From: Chloroflexota bacterium
Lineage (GTDB): Bacteria > Chloroflexota > Anaerolineae > UBA7937 > B3-Chlor
NCBI GenBank assembly: GCA_030613785.1
Contig: JAUWLF010000006.1
Location: 1 to 64,000 of the forward strand
DNA: 64,000 bases
Direction: 5' to 3'
Positions 58,027 to 64,000 of the stretch are shown here, piece after piece. How positions within the stretch are numbered: position 1 is the first letter of the stretch; every line of letters begins with the position of its first letter. The notes beneath the pieces were generated by a model. That model was given only the letters and a program-made list of their open reading frames with translations. It did not search any database and was not told where the DNA came from. A program made the position numbers and the translations under genes.

Positions 58027-58724
58027 CCACAGGGACCCAAGACCGCAACGCAGCGCAGTCTGGACGCCAGGTGCTCTGCCGAAGTGTCCGACAGGCCATG
58101 GAAGTCGGCTCTTTTCGGGTGAGGCTGCAAACCCTGCTCCATGATAGAAGACTGAGGTCACGCAGCGACTACCTGACCTTGGCGCGGCGATTCTTCCATC
58201 AGCGACCTTAGGGCAAGAGCACGAAGCGCCACAGGAGGGATCTGCTGGTTGAAGGAATCAGACTCTGGGTGGGCTCGCTGCGGAGCCCAGGCGGAGTGCG
58301 AATCGCGCCGCAAGACAGGAATGTGGACCTTTCTCGAGAGATCATCTGGCAATCAGCCGACTGGCCTGGCACGTGGCAACTGCGGGGCGACGCCAAGGGA
58401 GCTTCGCTTGTGCCCGGCTTGCCGTGCGGCTACGCCGATGTCGCTGTTCGCGGCACGGCTCAGCCCATTGTTGGGCCGGGCGAGAAGGCTATCCCGTGCT
58501 TGTAGGCCCACGATCTTGGTGACATGTCTTGAGAATCCAGGCCAGTGTCTTGCCACATGCTTGTGTCCCTAAGCCCGACAACCGGGATCCAAAGGCAGTA
58601 GCGAGTGAAGTCCCAGAATCGGAGGCTCTTCAGGGGCTTGTGAGGGAGCTTTCGGTGGTCGTAGCCGCGGCGGCCTCGCTTGGTCTGCGCACCTCGGTCC
58701 GGCCGCTTGCCTTGGTCTTGACCA
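58027..58724. other. 698-base gap without a convincing gene
   Basis: Several short frames exist on both strands but none has a ribosome site, a recognisable product or codon use like the neighbours. The longest plus-strand frame (58269-58505, 78 codons) has no family resemblance I can see. A 31-codon frame (58630-58725, minus) overlaps the murJ stop. It could be the remains of a decayed gene. Confidence 0.4.
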
Positions 58725-58725
58725 T
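58630..58725 (-). CDS. Possible 31-residue ORF coupled to murJ (doubtful)
   Basis: The murJ stop TAA and an ATG share one base (TAATG), and the frame continues 31 codons. The predicted peptide is basic, then rich in Ala, Thr and Ser, with no family resemblance. Translational coupling makes expression possible, but the composition looks random. Confidence 0.15.
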   Translation of the reverse strand: MVKTKASGRTEVRRPSEAAAATTTESSLTSP

Positions 58726-60257
58726 TATCTCTTCACGATGTCCCTCAACAGCACCAACTCCTCCGACCGCAGGAGAAGCGATGTCACGACGAACAGAACT
58801 CCACCAAAGAGCATCGCACCGCCCGCTTGGATGATCATGGGGCTGTCCAGGGCCAGAGCTTGGAACCAAAGAACTGCTGAACCCATCACCAGCGTGGCGA
58901 GGCTCGTCTTGGTCACTGAGAGTATGAGTCCTTTGCCCTCGATACCCCCCAACCGGGTTCGCAAGATCACCAGCAGCAACACTGTCTCGATGATGGCAGC
59001 GATTGAGTTCGCCAGCGCAAGCCCTCCGTGGAGCATGGGCCCAATGAGTAGTAGGCTCAAGCTTATGTTAAGTATCATGGCACCGACGCCCACCAAGACG
59101 GGCGTGCGCGTGTCGTGGAGGGAGTAGAAGGCCCTAGCGACGATCTCCAGAGCGGAATGGGCAAAGAGACCAAGAGCGAAGAACTGGAGCGCCCATGCGA
59201 CTGCTTGCGTGGACGCAGAATCGAATTGCCCTCTCTGGAGGAGCAATTGTATGAGAGGCTTCCCAAGCACGATCAGGCCCAGGCTCGCGGGAATCGTAAG
59301 GTATAGTATGAGGCGGAGGGCCGAGGATAGCACGCGCCGGAGCTCTTCGAGCTGCCCTGTGGCCGCCAACTCAGAGAAGGTGGGGAAGGCTGCGGTCGCT
59401 ATGGCGGTGGCGAATATCCCCTGTGGCAAGAGCATCAGCATCCAGGCGTAGTTGAGGGCTGCCAGGCTTCCCGCGGCCAGTGTCGATGCCAGCAAAGTGC
59501 TAACCAGGAAGTTGAGTTGTACTGCCGCCAAGCCGAACACACGCGGTAGCATCAGGCGGGCGATCTCCCGCACACCTGGATGACTTATGTCAAGCGTCGC
59601 CTGGTATGTAATCCCCTTGCGCACAAGTTGCGGCAATTGGATCAGGAGGTGGAGAAATGAGCCAGCTACAACACCTACCACTAGGCCGTAGATGCCTATG
59701 ACAGGAGCCAGCAGTGCGGCCCCGGCGATGATGCATAGGTTGTAGATCGCTGGGGCCAGCGCAGGTAGCAGGAAGTGCTGAAATGAGTTCAGGATGCCCA
59801 TGACGATGCCGCTGATTCCGAAGACTATGGGACAGACAAGCATCAAGCGCATGAGGCGCACAGTGAGAACCTGTTCCTCGGGAGTAAAGCCTGGTGCTAC
59901 CACGTAGCTGACCAACTGGGGAGCGAGTAGTGTAGCTACAATGGCACACACCGTGAGTACCACGACTGCTATGTTCCCCACGGCGCTCGCTACGTGCCAG
60001 GCTTCTTTCCGATCACCGTGGGCCAGGTAGCTGGTGAAAGTCGGGATGAAGGCCGATCCCAGCGCACCCCCAGCAATGAGCTGGAAAATGAGGTCCGGGA
60101 TGCGGAAGGCAGCCAGATAGGCGTCCAATTCCCTGCTGGTGCCGAATTGATTGCCGATGATCATCTCCCGGCCCAGGCCCAGGACGCGACTCGCCACGAA
60201 GGCCAGCATGACAACGGTCGCAGCCCGCGCCATCTGCACCCTGCGGGCATCATCCAT
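58725..60257 (-). CDS. murJ: Lipid II flippase MurJ
   Basis: The 510-residue protein of the MOP superfamily has fourteen predicted helices and moves lipid II across the membrane for peptidoglycan synthesis. Characteristic segments: VASRVLGLGREMIIGNQFG near the start, FRIPDLIFQLIAGGALGSAFIPTF, the YLAHGDRKEAWHVAS cytoplasmic loop, GIVMGILNSFQHFLLPALAPAIYN, LPQGIFATAIATAAFPTFSE and ARAFYSLHDTRTPV. Length is normal. Its presence implies peptidoglycan or a related lipid carrier. Some Chloroflexota lack a typical wall, so this is informative about the host. The start is ATG 60257. Confidence 0.94.
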   Translation of the reverse strand: MDDARRVQMARAATVVMLAFVASRVLGLGREMIIGNQFGTSRELDAYLAAFRIPDLIFQLIAGGALGSAFIPTFTSYLAHGDRKEAWHVASAVGNIAVVVLTVCAIVATLLAPQLVSYVVAPGFTPEEQVLTVRLMRLMLVCPIVFGISGIVMGILNSFQHFLLPALAPAIYNLCIIAGAALLAPVIGIYGLVVGVVAGSFLHLLIQLPQLVRKGITYQATLDISHPGVREIARLMLPRVFGLAAVQLNFLVSTLLASTLAAGSLAALNYAWMLMLLPQGIFATAIATAAFPTFSELAATGQLEELRRVLSSALRLILYLTIPASLGLIVLGKPLIQLLLQRGQFDSASTQAVAWALQFFALGLFAHSALEIVARAFYSLHDTRTPVLVGVGAMILNISLSLLLIGPMLHGGLALANSIAAIIETVLLLVILRTRLGGIEGKGLILSVTKTSLATLVMGSAVLWFQALALDSPMIIQAGGAMLFGGVLFVVTSLLLRSEELVLLRDIVKR

Positions 60258-60326
60258 TGCTGCCAGTGCCTTGGCCGAAATGATGATACGGCGCCAAACG
60301 GATCATGATACCCGAATGGTCCATCA

Positions 60327-60355
60327 TTGAATGTCGCTCAGATCAGTGATACAAT
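60327..60355 (+). promoter_or_regulatory. Promoter of the CpaF-like gene
   Basis: TTGAAT (60327-60332) and TACAAT (60350-60355) are 17 bases apart. The -35 coincides with a TTG codon that would otherwise be the first start of the downstream frame. This supports a start further on, at GTG 60372. Confidence 0.55.
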
Positions 60356-60371
60356 TCGGCTGGAGACGACG

Positions 60372-61205
60372 GTGGACAGCTGGCCCCAAGATGAGTGTGT
60401 ACCCAAGATGCCGCTCAACCCAGATGACCTGGTTCAACACGGCGTCATCACACCCAAAGCCATGGAGTTCCTTGAGGGCTGCCTGGTCGCTAGACTGAAT
60501 GTGGCCATATCGGGTCCCCCGGACAGCGGCAAGAGGACGCTACTGTGGGCTCTCCTTTCGCTACTCACCGAAGATGAGGAAGTACTGGTGGTCCAGAACC
60601 CTGACGATCCATGTCTCGAAGGGAGACGAATCACCACCCTGAGGGCCAATCTGTCTCTGGACCGAGACGGGCCAGGCATCTCGCGCCGCTATCTCCTATC
60701 CTTGGCACCCAAGATGCATCCCCGCGGGCTGGTTGTTGACCGCGTGCAGGGCCTCGAAGCTGTCCCACTGCTCCGGCTACTCTTTGCAATGGATGGCATC
60801 GTGTTCTCCATCGCCGCTGATTCTCCTGAGGACGCCGTGTGCAACCTCGAAGAGATGGTCCTGCTCACTGAGACCCGGTTGGATTCGAGCATAGTACGCA
60901 GAGTTCTTTCCCAGTCGCTCGATCTGATCATTCAGGTGGACAGGGCAAGAGACGGGGGCACCAAGATCGTGAGCCTCACCGAGGTGGTTGGAGTCGAGAG
61001 CGACAGTCTCATGCTGCGAAACATCTTCTTCCTACGGACAGTGGACGAGGGAGGGACTGAAGCGGTCAACCTGCTGGTCCCCACTGGCATCCAACCCCAA
61101 TTCATGGATAGGCTGGAGATGCGCGGCGTCTGTCTGCCCGCCGAGACGTTCACCCACACCGACGAAAAAAGGAGCCGCCCCGCACCCCGGAGTCTCTTCC
61201 GTTGA
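60372..61205 (+). CDS. Degenerate CpaF/type II secretion ATPase-like protein
   Basis: Start taken at GTG 60372 (GGAG six bases upstream, promoter just before). ATG 60408 is an alternative. The 277-residue protein aligns by eye with the core of CpaF/TadA ATPases: LVQHGVITPKAMEFLEGCLVARLNVAISG, then GPPDSGKRTLL as P-loop with Lys kept. The Walker B region reads GLVVDRVQG where active members have IIVGEVRG, so the catalytic Glu is Arg. The His box (usually TLHANSP) reads SIAADSP. The N-terminal hexamer-forming domain is absent, and no pilus genes are adjacent. It is probably a non-hydrolysing relative with a regulatory role. Confidence 0.68.
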   Translation: MDSWPQDECVPKMPLNPDDLVQHGVITPKAMEFLEGCLVARLNVAISGPPDSGKRTLLWALLSLLTEDEEVLVVQNPDDPCLEGRRITTLRANLSLDRDGPGISRRYLLSLAPKMHPRGLVVDRVQGLEAVPLLRLLFAMDGIVFSIAADSPEDAVCNLEEMVLLTETRLDSSIVRRVLSQSLDLIIQVDRARDGGTKIVSLTEVVGVESDSLMLRNIFFLRTVDEGGTEAVNLLVPTGIQPQFMDRLEMRGVCLPAETFTHTDEKRSRPAPRSLFR

Positions 61206-61217
61206 TAGCGGCTCCTT
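61165..61217 (-). terminator. Minus-strand terminator inside the end of the opposing gene
   Basis: A 10-base-pair stem (61208-61217 with 61169-61178 in plus coordinates) closes a 29-base loop. On the minus strand it ends in a run of six T (complement of 61165-61170). It ends the transcript of the two unknown genes at 61235-63368, although most of it lies in the last codons of the CpaF-like gene. Confidence 0.65.
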
Positions 61218-61234
61218 GCGTGGAACCTCATCGG

Positions 61235-61663
61235 CTATTCTAGGATGGGCTTTATCCCGTAGTGCGTGCGCATCTGTTTCCCTAGCAGAAGCCGTAGCAC
61301 AGCTCGCGGGTCATTCTTGCCAATCCGCTCATGCATCTCCGTCGCTGACAAAGGAGCGTTGCCGTTGGCTATGAAAACGCGAAAGATGCACGCTGAGAGC
61401 GGAGTGCTCGGCGTGATATAGTCGTCACGCTGGCTGCAGCACTCACGTAGGGAGTATCTCAACCCATCCACAACCGTGATCTCGCCTGTGTCGGAGTCCA
61501 CCCAATCAATGTCAGCCGTGTCTGCATGAGTCCCGTACTTGGCTTTGCACTCGGGACAGAGATGTTCCCACACAAGCACTCGTACATCCCTGCCCGAGTC
61601 TGTCCACCAGTCGTAATCTATGTGGAACTTGGTGTTGACATCTGCACGCAGCAACTTTGCCAT
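61235..61663 (-). CDS. Unknown protein with Cys pairs and C-terminal helical domain
   Basis: The ATG at 61663 is used because GGAGG lies five bases upstream. A GTG six bases earlier overlaps that site. The 142-residue protein has a CPEC pair near residue 35 and a CC pair near 75, perhaps binding metal. Its C-terminal 50 residues (SATEMHERIGKNDPRAVLRLLLG) resemble a winged-helix or helix-turn-helix segment. The gene follows the next listed one by 13 bases in the same operon. I do not recognise the family. Confidence 0.6.
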   Translation of the reverse strand: MAKLLRADVNTKFHIDYDWWTDSGRDVRVLVWEHLCPECKAKYGTHADTADIDWVDSDTGEITVVDGLRYSLRECCSQRDDYITPSTPLSACIFRVFIANGNAPLSATEMHERIGKNDPRAVLRLLLGKQMRTHYGIKPILE

Positions 61664-61676
61664 CAGCACCTCCTGC

Positions 61677-63368
61677 CTAGACGGCCAAGCTCCCTGCGTC
61701 TAGAATGGCTTCATCCATGGTCAGCCTAACCTTGTTCAATTCCACATGGCCCCGGCTGGGATCATATGCGTGGAGACCATCCTCCTCACGATAGAAACAC
61801 GGGTACGCTCCTTGGTCGAAGATGGCTCTCAGAACGGTGTTCGTGAAGGGCCGCTCGATATTGGCAGCCACGAGCAGATCCGCCATGCTGGCCCGATACA
61901 CTATCCCAAGACCTCTCAAGACCTTCTCCCCTACCCGCTCAAAGGCGGCAGCCAGCAGCGAAGACGTCATCGGGCGCTCCTTCTCATCGAGGAGCTTCAA
62001 CGTCTCCAGAGCACTGAAGCGAGATCTCCGAAGGCTCATGTTCTCGTTTATCTCGCACCTGACCGCAACCCTGCGAAACACTGGTTGGCCGTTCTCCTCG
62101 TAGTCCAGCATCTCCAGTTTGGCAGGTGGCCCGGGAGCGTAGTCGATCTGATACAAACCCTCGGAGTCGGCGGAAGGTGTCGCTTCCCCCACTATTGTGG
62201 CGCCAGGCGCGAGTTCCTGAGCCTCGAAGAACTCCCTCAGCTCTGCGCCGCCCCACCAACCCAGTTCGCGTTCACGGGGGTAGTACAGGACGACTGGAAA
62301 GGCTTGATCAGATCCTGCGAATTGGAGACGCAAGCGGACACATAGCTGGCCCTCAAGCAAAGGCCCCACCAGCAATTCCTTTGCCCCTTTGTCGTACGGA
62401 AGATGACCCCAGTACCAATCATAGAATGTCAGAACATGAGACCATCGCTTGACTGGCTGTGTGCCCTCGGCGCGAGGCGTGGCCTCTGCCACGATCTCCA
62501 CTACGTCGTCAAGCACGTGGTCCTGGGAGATGTCTTTGGGTGCTCTGCCAAAGCGTAGTGCTTTCGTCTGTGCCACTTGCGGCAAACACCATTCCATTCT
62601 GCTTTCCGTCCCTGCGAACTTGAACCTCTCTTGCTCGTCCGTGCCCAGCGCGTAGTTCAAGGAGAAGATCTGAACGGCTCGCCCGCTTTGCTCCGGCATC
62701 TCCAGGATCCGTAGTATTTCATCCACAGTGGAGAACCCGGCCGCCAAGTCCAGAACGGCTTCCGCCAAGTTGAGGTGCCCTCCCTCGATTGGCAGCAAGA
62801 AACCTCGTAGGAACCACTCCTCGCCGAAGCTGACGAACTCAGGGCTCTCTCTCATCTTGTCCAGAAGCACTGGCGTCACGTACTGCCCGTACCTCTCGTA
62901 CAGTGTCTCGCTCAGTCTGCTCATGTCGTCCAGTGTCAGGTCTGGAGCCTCATCCACGTCGATGAAGTTCAGTGCATGTGGGTGCGACAGATTCGCGGCG
63001 AATTCCCTGATTTCCCTGTCGCCCTCCATCCTCACCTTGATCACGTCGAACCGAGCGTAGTCAGGATGACGACCTGAACGCACCCCGATCACACTCCCCG
63101 CCGCGTCATCCAAGGCCGGGAACACCAGGCGATCGCCGTCGACGTACGCCTCTCGAGGTTGGTAGGTCACGCCCTTGGCTTTCCTGTCTTCCCACACCGC
63201 CTTCTCCTCTTCAACGCGCTTTTGGATCAGCCTGTGGGCCAGACCTTGAACAGTGAGGGGGGACTCTTCCTCTATGAGCAACTCGGAAAGGTACTCCAAG
63301 TCTCCGTCCATGAGTTCGAAATTCTGCCAATACCTCAGCGTCAAAGTATCGAGCCGCATATCCCTCAT
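61677..63368 (-). CDS. Large unknown protein, possible DNA-binding N- and C-termini
   Basis: A 563-residue soluble protein starting at ATG 63368. The N-terminal 70 residues (ELLIEEESPLTVQGLAHRLIQKRVEEE) look like a winged helix. Then comes a beta-rich stretch (YQPREAYVDGDRLVFPALDDAAGSVIGVRSG). The middle contains repeated helix pairs, and the end (MTSSLLAAAFERVGEKV, ADLLVAANIERPFTN, ARGHVELNKV-like) again resembles helix-turn-helix units. No catalytic motif is apparent. It and the 142-residue gene downstream are probably a functional pair. A tandem promoter lies just upstream. Confidence 0.65.
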   Translation of the reverse strand: MRDMRLDTLTLRYWQNFELMDGDLEYLSELLIEEESPLTVQGLAHRLIQKRVEEEKAVWEDRKAKGVTYQPREAYVDGDRLVFPALDDAAGSVIGVRSGRHPDYARFDVIKVRMEGDREIREFAANLSHPHALNFIDVDEAPDLTLDDMSRLSETLYERYGQYVTPVLLDKMRESPEFVSFGEEWFLRGFLLPIEGGHLNLAEAVLDLAAGFSTVDEILRILEMPEQSGRAVQIFSLNYALGTDEQERFKFAGTESRMEWCLPQVAQTKALRFGRAPKDISQDHVLDDVVEIVAEATPRAEGTQPVKRWSHVLTFYDWYWGHLPYDKGAKELLVGPLLEGQLCVRLRLQFAGSDQAFPVVLYYPRERELGWWGGAELREFFEAQELAPGATIVGEATPSADSEGLYQIDYAPGPPAKLEMLDYEENGQPVFRRVAVRCEINENMSLRRSRFSALETLKLLDEKERPMTSSLLAAAFERVGEKVLRGLGIVYRASMADLLVAANIERPFTNTVLRAIFDQGAYPCFYREEDGLHAYDPSRGHVELNKVRLTMDEAILDAGSLAV

Positions 63369-63403
63369 GACTGTGTAACGCCTCCAAGAACCCAACCGTC
63401 TAC

Positions 63404-63438
63404 ATTATACATTATATCATCGTTTCACTCGAATGCAA
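63404..63438 (-). promoter_or_regulatory. Tandem -10 promoter of the unknown pair
   Basis: Minus strand: two TATAAT hexamers at 63416-63411 and 63409-63404. TTGCAT (63438-63433) is 16 bases from the first, and TTCGAG is 17 bases from the second. Two overlapping start points are likely. Confidence 0.6.
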
Positions 63439-63441
63439 AGT

Positions 63442-63470
63442 TGGACAAATCCTTCGAAACGGTGTATGAT
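63442..63470 (+). promoter_or_regulatory. Promoter of rpsT
   Basis: TGGACA (63442-63447) and TATGAT (63465-63470), 17-base spacer. Overlaps the back-to-back promoter region of the unknown minus-strand pair. Confidence 0.55.
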
Positions 63471-63506
63471 TAGCTGGTCAACACAAACCTGAGAGGAGTA
63501 AAGCGA

Positions 63507-63785
63507 TTGCCAGTCACCGCGTCAGCCAAGAAGAGGTTGAGACAGGGGGAGAAAAGGCGACTCCGCAACCGAATGTATCGGTCCCGAGCTCGAACCTACG
63601 TCAAGAGGACAAACAACCTAATCAGCCAAGGACTGTGGGACGAAGCGCAGCACGCTGCCCAATCGGCGGCGAGTGCGTTGGATAAGGCGGCCCAGAAAGG
63701 CGTGATTCGCAAGAAGAACGCGAGCCGAAGGAAGTCACGTTTGTTCAGAAGGCTGCATCAAGCCGAGCCCGAGTCCGGTGGATGA
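63507..63785 (+). CDS. rpsT: 30S ribosomal protein S20
   Basis: The 92-residue basic protein has the S20 pattern: SAKKRLRQGEKRRLRNRMYRSRARTYVK at the N-terminus (16S rRNA binding helix), AAQSAASALDKAAQKGVIRKKNASRRKSRL in the second half. The start is TTG at 63507, with GAGAGGAG nine bases upstream. This is a rare codon for a ribosomal protein, but S20 is known to use weak starts in E. coli, where it is autoregulated. The C-terminus has a short acidic extension. The gene stands alone with its own promoter. Confidence 0.95.
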   Translation: MPVTASAKKRLRQGEKRRLRNRMYRSRARTYVKRTNNLISQGLWDEAQHAAQSAASALDKAAQKGVIRKKNASRRKSRLFRRLHQAEPESGG

Positions 63786-64000
63786 AAGAACCCAACGGGT
63801 GGGACCTGTAGGCCTGCAAATGGACATGGCCGTTCGGCAGGCATTCGTTTGTGTTCTCCCTACACTGTCCTCGTTCATCTCTAGCCCCATCGTGCGTTGT
63901 GCTTGGGGAATTGCAGAAGCATCCCAAGTGCAGTCATACTCTAGGGTTGCAGTCGGAGGGATGGGCGCCACTCGTGCTGCCACGACAAGAGCCCACGACC
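63786..64000. other. Terminal 215 bases, no gene seen
   Basis: After the rpsT stop there is only a weak four-base stem (accc-aac-gggt). No frame here has a ribosome site or recognisable product. Confidence 0.4.

Noticed and set aside
60327-60371. TTG start of the CpaF-like gene
   Set aside because: It coincides with the -35 element of a good promoter whose -10 is at 60350-60355, so it lies outside the transcript.

Overview
The window looks like a chromosomal stretch of a free-living, probably anaerobic bacterium of the Chloroflexota (Anaerolineae or Dehalococcoidia-like). This is inferred from gene content only: a TPR/CHAT surface protein with a membrane TPR partner, GT-C/YfhO membrane proteins, a PdtaS/PdtaR-type two-component pair, type 2 IPP isomerase, DUF350 and a prFMN/phenylphosphate-synthase-like cluster. 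Coding density is high, overlaps of the ATGA type are common, and GTG and TTG starts are frequent. Good TTGACA/TATAAT-type promoters with 17-base spacers are recognisable in many gaps. I see no insertion sequence, prophage, CRISPR array or rRNA. There is one tRNA, tRNA-Pro(GGG).

Layout. 1-2.3 kb: tail of an unknown gene, then type 2 IPP isomerase and a short-chain polyprenyl synthase. 2.4-10.4 kb: a cell-envelope group made of a membrane TPR protein, a FecR-like/TPR lipoprotein, a 17-repeat TPR-CHAT putative peptidase, a secreted lectin-fold protein and a DUF350 protein. 10.5-12.5 kb (minus): HemW and YqeB. 12.7-14.2 kb: NUDIX hydrolase, LpdD-like chaperone and UbiX. 14.2-30.65 kb: the most interesting region, starting with a strong promoter and a structured leader. 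It encodes a PaaK-family CoA ligase, a small helical protein, a membrane protein with repeated WPF motifs, two proteins that split a PEP-synthase-like enzyme exactly as phenylphosphate synthase does, a UbiD (de)carboxylase, a lone molybdopterin enzyme, a CoA-transferase/GNAT fusion and three Tm-1-like (UPF0261) paralogues. 30.7-33.1 kb: a Lon-type protease. 33.1-34.6 kb (minus): lipoprotein and TrmD. 34.9-38.6 kb: zinc-ribbon protein and two membrane proteins sharing a cytoplasmic N-terminal module. 38.8-45.8 kb (minus): three translationally coupled GT-C/YfhO-type membrane proteins. 46-49 kb (minus): NadE, ANTAR regulator, sensor kinase and tRNA-Pro. 49.2-51 kb (minus): LipB and a family-2 glycosyltransferase. 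51.2-53.3 kb: M20 amidohydrolase and DUF89 protein. 53.3-58 kb: spermidine-synthase-like membrane protein and a divergent DUF1998 helicase. 58.7-63.8 kb: MurJ, a degenerate CpaF-like ATPase, an unknown gene pair and ribosomal protein S20.

How the genes may work together. UbiX (with the LpdD-like partner) would supply prenylated FMN to the UbiD enzyme at 20.6 kb. The two PEP-synthase-like subunits could phosphorylate a phenolic or enolic substrate at ATP cost, UbiD could carboxylate it, and the PaaK-like ligase or the CoA-transferase could make the CoA thioester. This follows the phenol to phenylphosphate to 4-hydroxybenzoate route known from Thauera. The repeat membrane protein, the three UPF0261 proteins and the molybdenum/tungsten enzyme are not part of that classical route, so the substrate may differ. 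No transcription factor gene is visible in this cluster, although operator-like palindromes are.
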